Part shown: positions 1-7,046 of the stretch, one piece after another
Layout of the letters: each line of letters begins with the position of its first letter
Position numbering within the stretch: the stretch's first letter is position 1
NCBI GenBank assembly: GCA_045106335.1
Contig: JBGCEM010000110.1
Coordinates: 1 to 17,003 of the forward strand
Reading direction: 5' to 3'
Origin: Aliishimia sp045106335
GTDB taxonomy: Bacteria > Pseudomonadota > Alphaproteobacteria > Rhodobacterales > Rhodobacteraceae
Length of the DNA stretch: 17,003 nucleotides
The notes under the pieces: model-generated
Told to the model about the DNA's origin: nothing
The model's input: the letters and a program-made list of their open reading frames with translations, nothing else
Databases searched by the model: none
Position numbers and translations under genes: made by a program

Positions 1-140
1 GATGGAGGAACCATTACAACACCAAACGACCCCATAGTGCTTTGGGCTACCGCCCACCTGCGCCAGAGGCCATCCTACCGATGGACCAAAGGCCAATCAT
101 GCACTAGTTTCAATTTGGACCACTCAAGTGGGGCTGCTCA
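1..140 (+). mobile_element. Right end of an IS3-family insertion sequence (partial)
   Basis: The left edge of the window lies inside an insertion sequence. A transposase reading frame ends at 107. It is followed by about 33 non-coding bases ending in GGGGCTGCTCA at 130-140. Read inward on the minus strand, this end begins TGAGCAGCCCC, and IS3-family ends typically start with TG. A short inverted repeat, CCACT/AGTGG, lies inside the end at about 119-130. The other end and any target duplication are outside the window, so the exact boundary at 140 is inferred from the terminal CA. The chemotaxis gene ends only 22 bases further on. Confidence 0.75.
3..107 (+). CDS. IS3-family transposase (OrfB), C-terminal fragment
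   Basis: Reading frame 3 gives 34 residues before a TAG stop at 105-107. They include YNTKRPHSALGYRPPAPEA. The pattern W..HYN..RPH.ALGY.PP is the hallmark end of the rve integrase domain in IS3-family OrfB proteins, just after the last catalytic glutamate of the DDE triad. The 5' part of the gene is cut by the window edge, so it is not possible to say whether the transposase is intact. The role would be transposition of the element whose right end lies at 140. Confidence 0.8.
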   Translation, partial: WRNHYNTKRPHSALGYRPPAPEAILPMDQRPIMH

Positions 141-161
141 ATCGCCAGATTGACTTTCAAC

Positions 162-3131
162 TCAGCTTGCCTTCTTTAATGCATCCGCTTCAATCGGTGT
201 TATGCTAAAACGACCGACTGCATTTGCCAATTGTCGCGCCTCACCAGTCAATGCATTACTGGCTGCTGTTGTTTCCTCGAACATCGCAGCGTTGTGTTGC
301 GTTGTCGCATCCAGTTCAGTGATTGACGTATTGATTTCTGACAAGCCTTGGGACTGCTGGCTGGTAGCATGCGATATGTCGGCAACCAAGTTTGCAATGT
401 CTGCAACTGCTGTCCGAATTTCTCCTAACGCATCGCCCGTTTTGCCGACCATATCTACCCCTCGTTCGACTTGTTCTCCGGTGTCGGAAATCAGGGACGT
501 TATTTCGGTGGCTGCTTTGGAAGATTGCAACGCCAATTGACGAACTTCCGCCGCAACGACGGCGAAGCCACGACCTGCCGATCCAGCGCGTGCAGCCTCG
601 ACGCCCGCATTCAACGCAAGAAGGTTAGTTTGGAAAGCAATGTCTTCAATGACACCAATTATCCTTGTGATGGAATCAGATGAAGTTGCGATGTCTTGCA
701 TGGCTTGTTCTGCCTGCGTCATCACTGTCTCACTTTTGTTCGCTTTATTTCTGGTATCCTCGGCCAATTTCGCAGCCTGTGTCGACCGTGCCGCAGAAGT
801 TTTCATAGATGTGTTCATTTGCTCGACAGAAGCGGCAGTTTGCTCAAGTGCCGAGGCTTGGCGTTCAGTACGTGAGGCAAGGTCATTCGCAGACGAAGTG
901 ATCGCGTCGGTTTCTGCATAAATCGAATTTGCGCTATCCGTAATATCCCGAAACACACTATCTAAGGACTTAACGGCATCATTGAAGTCCATGCGCAGGC
1001 CTTTGTATTCAAACGGGAAATAACCATCGATTCGGTTCCTTAGTTCTCCGGCCGCCAAGCGTTGCAGTGCGTCTTTGAACGCTGAAACGATTGCTTCTTG
1101 ATCCTCGGCTTTTTGCTTTCGATCGGCATCTGCGCTCAGCTTCTCTAGGTAGCTTTGTGTGACGTCTGTTCCGATTAGCAAGAAGCTGCGCGTTCTGCCC
1201 CGGTGGTCTTCAATTGCAGAAAAGCTACCATCAACGTAATGTTCACTGTCTGGACCCTGAAGCGTAAACCTACCGGCCGACGCGCCACGTTGCGAAAGGT
1301 CGGCCCAAAAATCTTCCGGTTCGTCGCCTTCTTCGACCGTATAGGACATCATTTCAGTTGCAGGTCTGCCAATCAAACGCGCCCTATCCAATCCGAAAGC
1401 CTTCATTGCCAAATCATTTGCGGACAAAATCTTGCCATCCAGACCAATTTCTATTTGAAGCAGCGATGCTTCTAACGAAGACATAATCGCACTATTTCGC
1501 AAGATCTCGCTTTGATTTTTCCACTCTGTTACAAAGCCGATTTTGTTTCCTGAGCGGTCCTGTACCGAAGCCACAACAACGCCCATAATCGCATCCCCGA
1601 CTTCGATTGTGAACTCTTTTGGCAATTTTGCATCCAACGTTGTCACAGCAGCCGTTAACTTATTGTCAAGACCAAGGTGGCCGAACTTGCTGTCAATGAG
1701 CTGCGTGTGGTCAAAGTTTGGCAGCCTTTTGCGAAATTCAGCGGACAGGGATCCAAACAACCCGTTCAGCGCTGTATTTGTCCAAACAATCTTGCCATCA
1801 AGATCAACCAACAGCATCGCTGAAGAAGATCCTTCAAATGCTGCGCCTTTGTAGGCGGCCTCTTGCGCGATGACATCTGCAGATATCAAAGACTGACGAA
1901 ATTCTTCAAGAGTTTCAGCAATTTCGCCAATTTCGTCGCGGCGATCAACATAAGGTACTTCTATGTCAAACTCGCGCGCAGAAACCTTTTGCATGACTTG
2001 CTTGACTCTGGTCAGTGGTCGGGACAGCGTACCTGCAAATAAAATCGCAGCCAGAACACTGAACAAGCCATATACCGCCCCGGTTAAGATAAATCCGTCC
2101 CGCAAAGGTACCAATGGCAGATAGATCTCAGCCAAATCTTCGCTTGCGCCCACAAACAGGGTTGTGCCGTGAAAATCAAAAGGTTCGAACCGCATCGCAA
2201 CCGGTTGTTCGTGTATCCCTGTCGTGATCAAGGCCGCACCACTTCCAGAACCCAGCATCGCCAGAACATCCGCAGGCACACGGGTCTGCAAAATGTCATT
2301 TTCTTCCGTCAATGCGCTGTCCGTCCGCAGCAATCCATCTAAACCGAAAATAAAGCTGCCACCGGTTTCACCAATGCCCGCTTTGCTCGCCATGAAGGTG
2401 TTCAGGCGGTCAATTGGCATTTGATACACCAGAACCCCGACTTTTTCGCCATTTGCGCCAGAAATCGGCAAACTTAAGAAAGCCGCTGGTGCATTAGCAC
2501 TGGGGGCATAGGGTGCGAAATCGATGTAAGCTGGTGGCTCATCTGCGCCAAGCGCAAGCCCAGCACGGAAGGCCTCGCCAAGCCCCGTATCCTTCCATTG
2601 GCCCTTATTCAAATTGGTCGCAAAATCAAGTTCTTTGAACACAGAATACACAAGATCACCGTCCAAATCGAACAGAAAGACGTCGTAATAACCTTGCGTA
2701 TCCTGAAGAAAGTTGAAGTAGCCATGATACTTTGAATGCACATCGCCGTAGGCCAGATCCGTGTCCGCGACGGTCAGGTTGTCTTTTGCGCCCAATGGAT
2801 GTGGGTTATTCTGAATATAGATCTCTTTCAGAGCAGCTTCTGGGCGCTCAATCTGTTTGAAGGCTTCGGAAAAATCGACAACGGCTTGCGCAACAGTTGG
2901 ATTTTTCGCGTTAATGATAAGATCTGCCGCAATAGCTTCTAAATAGGTGTAGACAGCTTTCGTTTTGCCCTGCACATAAGTTGAGATACTTTTTTCAGCC
3001 GCCACAATCGCCGCACTTCGCGACTTGAGGTAGCCAAAAGAACTTATCGTCACGATTGCAACAGCGATCATAGTCACCACCATGAACGGCAGTTTGAAAC
3101 GGATCGGAAAACTACGCTTGGGACCAACCAT
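162..3131 (-). CDS. Methyl-accepting chemotaxis protein with tandem PAS-like domains
   Basis: This is a membrane chemoreceptor that signals to CheA/CheW. Visible parts of the 989-residue protein: TM1 at about 14-34; a large periplasmic sensor at about 36-343, probably of the Cache type; TM2 at about 346-368; HAMP at about 369-422; two PAS-like segments at about 428-540 and 548-665; a second HAMP-like linker at about 684-725; and an MCP signalling domain at about 740-975. The conserved hairpin tip is at about 829-866 (EDIAFQTNLLALNAGVEAAR then GRGFAVVAAEVRQLA). There is no C-terminal CheR-binding pentapeptide; the protein ends KKAS. The start at 3131 is supported by GAAGGT about 8-9 bases upstream. 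No che genes are nearby, so it is an orphan receptor. The PAS segments suggest redox, energy or cytoplasmic ligand sensing in addition to the periplasmic ligand, but this is inference. The C-terminus looks complete despite the neighbouring IS end. Confidence 0.93.
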   Translation of the reverse strand: MVGPKRSFPIRFKLPFMVVTMIAVAIVTISSFGYLKSRSAAIVAAEKSISTYVQGKTKAVYTYLEAIAADLIINAKNPTVAQAVVDFSEAFKQIERPEAALKEIYIQNNPHPLGAKDNLTVADTDLAYGDVHSKYHGYFNFLQDTQGYYDVFLFDLDGDLVYSVFKELDFATNLNKGQWKDTGLGEAFRAGLALGADEPPAYIDFAPYAPSANAPAAFLSLPISGANGEKVGVLVYQMPIDRLNTFMASKAGIGETGGSFIFGLDGLLRTDSALTEENDILQTRVPADVLAMLGSGSGAALITTGIHEQPVAMRFEPFDFHGTTLFVGASEDLAEIYLPLVPLRDGFILTGAVYGLFSVLAAILFAGTLSRPLTRVKQVMQKVSAREFDIEVPYVDRRDEIGEIAETLEEFRQSLISADVIAQEAAYKGAAFEGSSSAMLLVDLDGKIVWTNTALNGLFGSLSAEFRKRLPNFDHTQLIDSKFGHLGLDNKLTAAVTTLDAKLPKEFTIEVGDAIMGVVVASVQDRSGNKIGFVTEWKNQSEILRNSAIMSSLEASLLQIEIGLDGKILSANDLAMKAFGLDRARLIGRPATEMMSYTVEEGDEPEDFWADLSQRGASAGRFTLQGPDSEHYVDGSFSAIEDHRGRTRSFLLIGTDVTQSYLEKLSADADRKQKAEDQEAIVSAFKDALQRLAAGELRNRIDGYFPFEYKGLRMDFNDAVKSLDSVFRDITDSANSIYAETDAITSSANDLASRTERQASALEQTAASVEQMNTSMKTSAARSTQAAKLAEDTRNKANKSETVMTQAEQAMQDIATSSDSITRIIGVIEDIAFQTNLLALNAGVEAARAGSAGRGFAVVAAEVRQLALQSSKAATEITSLISDTGEQVERGVDMVGKTGDALGEIRTAVADIANLVADISHATSQQSQGLSEINTSITELDATTQHNAAMFEETTAASNALTGEARQLANAVGRFSITPIEADALKKAS

Positions 3132-3176
3132 GAATTGTTACCTTCTTTACATTTGTTCCGAACGCGTCGCATAAAA

Positions 3177-3197
3177 GCGTAAAAAACATCTTTACGC
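3177..3197. promoter_or_regulatory. Perfect 7-bp inverted repeat upstream of the chemoreceptor gene
   Basis: GCGTAAA at 3177-3183 and TTTACGC at 3191-3197 are exact reverse complements separated by 7 bases. The repeat lies 46 bases upstream of the MCP start codon. It could be an operator or a hairpin in the 5' leader. I see no convincing -35/-10 pair beside it. Confidence 0.35.
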
Positions 3198-3278
3198 ATA
3201 TCGCGGCAACAATCTGTCCCCCACTTTATGGAAACTTAAAAACAAAGATTTACGGCCCAGGGCCCAGCTGACTGCATT

Positions 3279-3587
3279 CTTTTCAAACCGCACGACTCGT
3301 AATTCTTTAAAATTATCACCGCATGATAGCTGGGCCATATCAGCGCGGTTGCGGATACCATCAAAAAGCCTTCCCGATAGGCCGTTCGCTTATATGCGGC
3401 AAATTCTTAGGGGGGTAGAAACAGCGCGATTCAGTGATGTTTTGGGCTGGGCTGCAGGTAGTGTCCGATGGTCAAAGCACTGATGCCAGCGGCGCATATG
3501 TCGTCAATATCTTGGGACACCGCGGGACGATCTTCTTCTAAGCCGATCATGATACCAAAATTTGTAAAATTTGAACGATGAAACTTT
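3279..3587 (-). pseudogene. lipA: Decayed lipoyl synthase remnant (C-terminal part of LipA)
   Basis: The minus strand from about 3570 reads FTNFGIMIGLEEDRPAV, then ALTIGHYLQPSPKHH. This aligns with the LipA region TKSG(I/L)MVGLGE...(F/L)TIGQYLQPT.KHH. A TGA (3431-3433) follows. In the same frame after a second stop (TAA, 3407-3409) the similarity resumes: EFAAYKRTAYREGFLMVSAT, then PSYHA. Both flanking blocks sit at the expected spacing, with nine codons between HH and EF. A missing base near 3321 then shifts the frame to GDNFKELR, matching the LipA end SYHAG(D/E)DF..LR. So there are two nonsense codons and one frameshift. The N-terminal two thirds, including the CxxxCxxC radical-SAM cluster, are absent. 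LipA normally inserts sulfur into octanoyl groups to make lipoate; this copy cannot function. A working copy is presumably elsewhere. Confidence 0.85.
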
Positions 3588-3920
3588 TTACACCGTTGCT
3601 GCACCCGGAGCGCATAAAAAGGCGGCGCGCCCATCCGCTATAGGGCCGAAGAACGAGATCAGCATCTGGCCGTCCCGCTGTTTCTTCATTTCCGCGTCCG
3701 AGGGCACACGCACCTTAGCCACAACATCCGCAGCCTTCCAAAGCGCCGCAGCCGTTTTCAAAACCTCAACACCAACAGCCGCATAATCCGCATCCGAAAA
3801 GCCCGCAGAAAACTCAATGCAACACTCGTGACCCAACTTCTGAAGCTGAACCGCGCTCTCAGGCGTTATACCGACACGCGAGTCACCTGAATAACACTCT
3901 TTTGGCGTTCCGATTTTCAT
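3588..3920 (-). pseudogene. pntA: Truncated NAD(P) transhydrogenase alpha subunit (N-terminal 110 residues of PntA)
   Basis: The frame begins MKIGTPKECYSGDSRVGITP and continues through GVEVLKTAAALWKAADVVAK and LISFFGP to GAATV, then TAA. This follows PntA (MKIG.PKE....E.RVA.TP; AGVEV...AALWKAADVV.KV; LISFF.PA). A full-length subunit is about 500 residues or more. The NAD(H)-binding Rossmann region and the membrane segments are missing. Residues about 92-110 already look eroded compared with the family. At the TAA the similarity switches directly to a lipA remnant in another frame. No Shine-Dalgarno sequence is visible upstream of 3920, so translation is doubtful. The family couples hydride transfer between NADH and NADP+ to proton movement; this fragment cannot do so. 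Confidence 0.85.
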
Positions 3921-3960
3921 TCAGACTGTTCAGATCTTTGAATCATTGTTTGGGGGGACA

Positions 3961-3984
3961 GCGGCCGCCACTGTGAGCGGCCGC
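3961..3984 (-). terminator. GC-rich hairpin after the phasin gene
   Basis: Two copies of GCGGCCGC, at 3961-3968 and 3977-3984, flank an 8-base loop and form an 8-bp all-GC stem. The hairpin begins 7 bases past the phasin stop codon (3992-3994). No U-tract follows on the minus strand (the next bases are TGTCCCCCC). It may therefore be an mRNA 3'-end stabiliser or a weak terminator rather than a classical intrinsic one. Confidence 0.5.
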
Positions 3985-3991
3985 ACATGTT

Positions 3992-4435
3992 TTAGCCTTT
4001 GGGCTTGAGATCTTTCATCGCCTGTTCGACCTGACCACGCACGGCCTCAAAAGCTTGTGTGTTGGCTTGGTTGGCGGCTTCAGATAGCTCTGCCATGATT
4101 TCAAACGAGCGTTTTACAGCGGTTTGATAGACTTCGCCCGCATCTGCAGAGCCCGCATTTTGCATTTGCTCTGCCGCTTCCGAAGTCAAATCCTGAAAGA
4201 TCTGTGTCTGTTTGGCCATTAAATCGCGATAAGAGGCCGCCGCAGCTTCATTGGCTTTAACCATTGCGTCAAACTGCTCTTTGGCGTTGTTCATGGCTTC
4301 GGTTGGGTCCATATCACCCATTTTCATACCAAAATTTTCCATCATCGCTTTGGTATCAAACATCTTTGCCATCGCTTCTGGTTGCAAAAGTTTCATCCAC
4401 TCAGACATATCGGCGGGATTTTTCGGGGCTGCCAT
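3992..4435 (-). CDS. Phasin family protein (PHA granule-associated)
   Basis: A 147-residue, alanine-, glutamate-, glutamine- and methionine-rich protein with long amphipathic helices at about 44-95 and 100-143. It has no signal peptide or membrane segment. The pattern around 50-82 (AKEQFDAMVKANEAAAASYR) and the helix AVKRSFEIMAELSEAANQAN at 106-125 are typical of phasin_2-type proteins of Rhodobacteraceae. These coat polyhydroxyalkanoate granules in the cytoplasm and affect granule size and number. The start at 4435 is supported by AAAGGAA about 7-8 bases upstream. It is flanked on both sides by remnants of other genes (pntA/lipA downstream, lpd upstream), so it is monocistronic. No PHA synthase or PhaR gene is in the window. 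Product assignment is by family only. Confidence 0.85.
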   Translation of the reverse strand: MAAPKNPADMSEWMKLLQPEAMAKMFDTKAMMENFGMKMGDMDPTEAMNNAKEQFDAMVKANEAAAASYRDLMAKQTQIFQDLTSEAAEQMQNAGSADAGEVYQTAVKRSFEIMAELSEAANQANTQAFEAVRGQVEQAMKDLKPKG

Positions 4436-4474
4436 TAGAAGGTTCCTTTCTTGGGGTATTGGTTGCCTAGGACA

Positions 4475-4486
4475 TCATTATCACAC
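4475..4486 (-). promoter_or_regulatory. Possible -10 element of the phasin promoter
   Basis: On the minus strand the segment TGTGATAATGATG, about 40-55 bases before the phasin start codon, contains GATAAT, close to the TATAAT consensus. There is no good TTGACA at the expected distance. The phasin gene needs its own promoter here because only decayed lpd sequence lies upstream. This is a weak call. Confidence 0.3.
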
Positions 4487-4494
4487 GCATACCG

Positions 4495-4590
4495 CTAGTT
4501 CTTTTTCTTCAGAGGCCTCAGATCGGGGATCATGCCTAAAAACATTTCCGCTGCGAAATTGGCTGTTTCCGACAGGGTCGGATGCGGATC
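4495..4590 (-). pseudogene. lpd: Remnant of the dihydrolipoamide dehydrogenase C-terminus (Lpd)
   Basis: A 31-codon tail on the minus strand reads DPHPTLSETANFAAEMFLG, then MIPDLRPLKKKN, and a TAG at 4495-4497. It lines up with the E. coli-type Lpd ending HAHPTLHESVGLAAEVFEG, then SITDLPNPKAKKK, including the HPTL.E segment that carries the active-site His-Glu pair. Upstream of the DPHPT block the similarity stops at about 4590, and the DUF1801 gene ends at 4617, so the remaining 430 or so residues are gone. Lpd is the E3 flavoprotein that reoxidises lipoamide in 2-oxoacid dehydrogenase complexes. This tail cannot function. The call rests on a short match, but it includes the diagnostic motif, the length to the C-terminus and the lysine-rich end. 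Confidence 0.75.
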
Positions 4591-4616
4591 GAGGCATAAT
4601 CGTTTAACCAACCAGC

Positions 4617-5030
4617 CTATCCCGCCTGTGCAGTGCGCAGATGATAGCTCAACGCCGCTGCGATGCAGGTTTGCAATTCCTGGGCAATCCCATCGACATC
4701 TGTATCGATCAGCACGGCTCTGTTTTTAGAATACCGTAAATCATCGCCAAATTGTTGGCGAAACTGTTCGACCAGCTTGGTCTTGCAGTTAAAAAACAAC
4801 GCCGGATGCCCTGACGCACGCTCAACACCCAAACGCAGCGTATTGCCGGTCTTCTTGTTAACGGTGATATAGGCAGGTTCGCCCCAACGCAGCGTTTCCT
4901 CAACGGGGCCAATGTGCGGATTATCTTGTGCCACCTCAAGGATGAAATTTCGCACCTTTAGCAAAGTATCACGCGCCTCTTTCGGCATTTGGTCAAATAC
5001 GGCAGATACTTCGGTCGGGATCTTGGTCAT
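4617..5030 (-). CDS. DUF1801 domain-containing protein
   Basis: A soluble protein of 137 residues. The segment VEETLRWGEPAY at 43-54 is the hallmark of the DUF1801 (YdhG-like) fold. It is followed by LRLGV and HPALFFNCKT at 75-84 and a conserved basic stretch, LRYSKNRAVLI, at 98-108. The molecular function of the family is not established. The start is set at ATG 5030, not the in-frame GTG at 5039, because AGGAG lies 8 bases before the ATG. The gene is co-directional with the ABC exporter, whose stop is 88 bases upstream, so it could be read from the same transcript. The product ends next to an lpd remnant. Confidence 0.85.
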   Translation of the reverse strand: MTKIPTEVSAVFDQMPKEARDTLLKVRNFILEVAQDNPHIGPVEETLRWGEPAYITVNKKTGNTLRLGVERASGHPALFFNCKTKLVEQFRQQFGDDLRYSKNRAVLIDTDVDGIAQELQTCIAAALSYHLRTAQAG

Positions 5031-5118
5031 TGCGCGCACTCCTGAAGCTTAATTTCATGGTTGCACAGCTTAAAAAATGCGGCAAGTTTCGCGTGTGACG
5101 GGACAGATCACGGCGGGG

Positions 5119-6948
5119 TTATGTTTGCAGTTCAGGTCCATTCTGATCCGAGTCTGGATCTTTTTCACTTTTAAACTGATGTTCAAACAAGTTGCGAAAG
5201 GCACCCTCATCGCGTTCCAACAACGTTTGCGGGTCGCCCTGTTCGGCAATCTGTCCGTCCTGAATAACAAAAATCTGATCCGCTTCCATGACTGTGGACA
5301 GACGGTGCGCAATCACAATTGTCGTGCGCCCTTCAGACACCCGGCGCAGCGCGTTTTTGACCAAGGCTTCAGATTCCGTGTCCAAAGCACTGGTCGCCTC
5401 ATCCAGCAACAAGATCTCGGACTCGCGCAAGATCGCGCGCCCAATGGCCAGGCGTTGCTTTTGGCCACCAGATAGAAAAGTACCATTTTCGCCAACCATC
5501 GTGTCATAGCCTTGCGGCAGTTTGACGATGAATTCATGCGCATTCGCCGCCTCTGCCGCCGCCACAACTTCGTCGTCGCTTGCATCCGGTTTTGAGCATC
5601 GCAGGTTTTCCATCACCGTGGTCGCAAACAGAAACGTATCCTGTCCCACATAAGAAATCTTGTCGCGCAAAGACGCAAATGTGACATCGCGGATATCCTG
5701 ACCATTGATCAGCACAGATCCCTGATCGGGGTCGAAGAACCGCATCACAAGCGCGGCGATGGTCGATTTTCCGCCCCCTGACTGACCGACCAAAGCCGCT
5801 GTTTTGCCGGCTTCAAAAACCATGGACATATCGTTAATAACCGGCAGATCTTTGCGGTAGGAATAGCTGACTTCTTTGAATTCCACGCGGCCTTTGCCGG
5901 GCTTCAATTCTTTGGCGTCTTCGGCCTCCATCACGATTTCTTCTTCGTCCAAAAGGTCGAACATCATCCGCACACCGACCATCTGAGCTTCAATCTGCAC
6001 GCGCATGCGCGAAATCCGCTTGCCGGGTTCATAGGTCATCAGCAAGGCCGTCACAAAGGACATCAACTGGCCCGGCGTGGCAGGTTCGCCCCCCAAGCCC
6101 AACGCGCTGACCACGACAACACCTGCAATCGCGCAGCCCGCCAAGAAATCCATCACCGGGTTGGTCAAAGCCTGCAAACGCACAATCGCATTTGAGCGCG
6201 CTTCGACTTGCAAGATTGCGCCCTCCATCCGGTCAATCAGACGGTTTTCCAAGCGGAAGACTTTAATCACCTCAATCCCACCCGAGGTTTCCTGCATAAC
6301 CTTAAAAATCTCGGCCAACGAGGCCATGTTCTGTTCCATAATCGCGCGCACTTGGCGCAGCAAATAGCGCACCGCAATGATCGCAAGCGGACCCGCGATC
6401 ACACAAATCAACGACAGAGTTGGCTGTTGATAAAACATCACCGCAAACAGGAAGACCATCGTCAGAAAATCACGAATGAATCCAGTGACCAGGATGTCGA
6501 TCAACATACGCGCCATCTGCGCGGATTGTGTGACGCGCATCAGCAGATCCGAGGACTCGGTCACACGATAAAAGCCAACGCCGCGGTCCAAAAGTCGTCG
6601 ATACAATCGTCCCTGGGACAACGCCACGATCCGATTGCCCGCGCGCGCCATGAACACGGCTTGCACATATCCGGCAACACCGCGCACGACGAAAATCAAA
6701 ATAACAGTGCCCGCAACGGCGAAGACCGCGCTGCGATTGTCAGGCGTGGTCATCACATCGATGATGCGTTCCATAACCCAAGCCGTCGCGCCTGCTGAGG
6801 CGGCCATAAAGACCATGCCGACAATCCCGATTGCATAAAGATGCCCTTGGGTGCGGAAACTTTCCACAACAAGCCGTCCGACATATCCATTGCGCCAGGT
6901 CTGCCAGCGACGGACCGGATACCAAGAAGAAACGTTTGGATCGCTCAT
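5119..6948 (-). CDS. ABC transporter, fused permease and ATP-binding protein (MsbA-like half exporter)
   Basis: A 609-residue half-transporter expected to act as a homodimer in the inner membrane. The N-terminal ABC exporter domain (about 35-325) has six predicted helices, the clearest at about 38-63, 75-102, 155-196 (two) and 268-305. The nucleotide-binding domain (about 354-585) is complete: Walker A GQSGGGKST at 388-396, Q-loop Gln436, signature LSGGQ at 492-496, Walker B ILLLDEATSALD at 512-523, and H-loop His548 in IAHRLST. The family exports lipids, lipid A precursors, drugs or peptides; the substrate cannot be told from sequence. The C-terminal 20 residues are polar and acidic. It is preceded by a 98-base gap from the phosphotransferase gene. 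TATAAG in that gap is a possible -10, but no -35 is clear. The Shine-Dalgarno sequence is weak. Confidence 0.93.
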   Translation of the reverse strand: MSDPNVSSWYPVRRWQTWRNGYVGRLVVESFRTQGHLYAIGIVGMVFMAASAGATAWVMERIIDVMTTPDNRSAVFAVAGTVILIFVVRGVAGYVQAVFMARAGNRIVALSQGRLYRRLLDRGVGFYRVTESSDLLMRVTQSAQMARMLIDILVTGFIRDFLTMVFLFAVMFYQQPTLSLICVIAGPLAIIAVRYLLRQVRAIMEQNMASLAEIFKVMQETSGGIEVIKVFRLENRLIDRMEGAILQVEARSNAIVRLQALTNPVMDFLAGCAIAGVVVVSALGLGGEPATPGQLMSFVTALLMTYEPGKRISRMRVQIEAQMVGVRMMFDLLDEEEIVMEAEDAKELKPGKGRVEFKEVSYSYRKDLPVINDMSMVFEAGKTAALVGQSGGGKSTIAALVMRFFDPDQGSVLINGQDIRDVTFASLRDKISYVGQDTFLFATTVMENLRCSKPDASDDEVVAAAEAANAHEFIVKLPQGYDTMVGENGTFLSGGQKQRLAIGRAILRESEILLLDEATSALDTESEALVKNALRRVSEGRTTIVIAHRLSTVMEADQIFVIQDGQIAEQGDPQTLLERDEGAFRNLFEHQFKSEKDPDSDQNGPELQT

Positions 6949-7046
6949 TTCGATTTGACTACTGCCTGCATTTGCTTGCGTGTCTTATAGTGGCGTGGCG
7001 TAAGGTTACCACCCCGCAGCGGGCGCTCCAAGCAACAGTTTGCCCA

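Noticed and set aside
162..200. Chemoreceptor gene truncated at its 3' end by the IS element
   Set aside because: The IS end is outside the coding region and the signalling domain is followed by a normal-looking tail, so the gene appears complete.
3431..3634. Intact 67-codon gene starting at 3634
   Set aside because: Its first 16 or so codons are an out-of-frame reading of the pntA remnant and the rest is the lipA remnant; it is not a gene in its own right.
6949..7046. Promoter for the ABC transporter (TATAAG) and a terminator for the kinase gene (CCCG/CGGG stem)
   Set aside because: There is no -35 partner at a proper distance, and the stem is only 4 bp without a T-tract; neither is strong enough to list.
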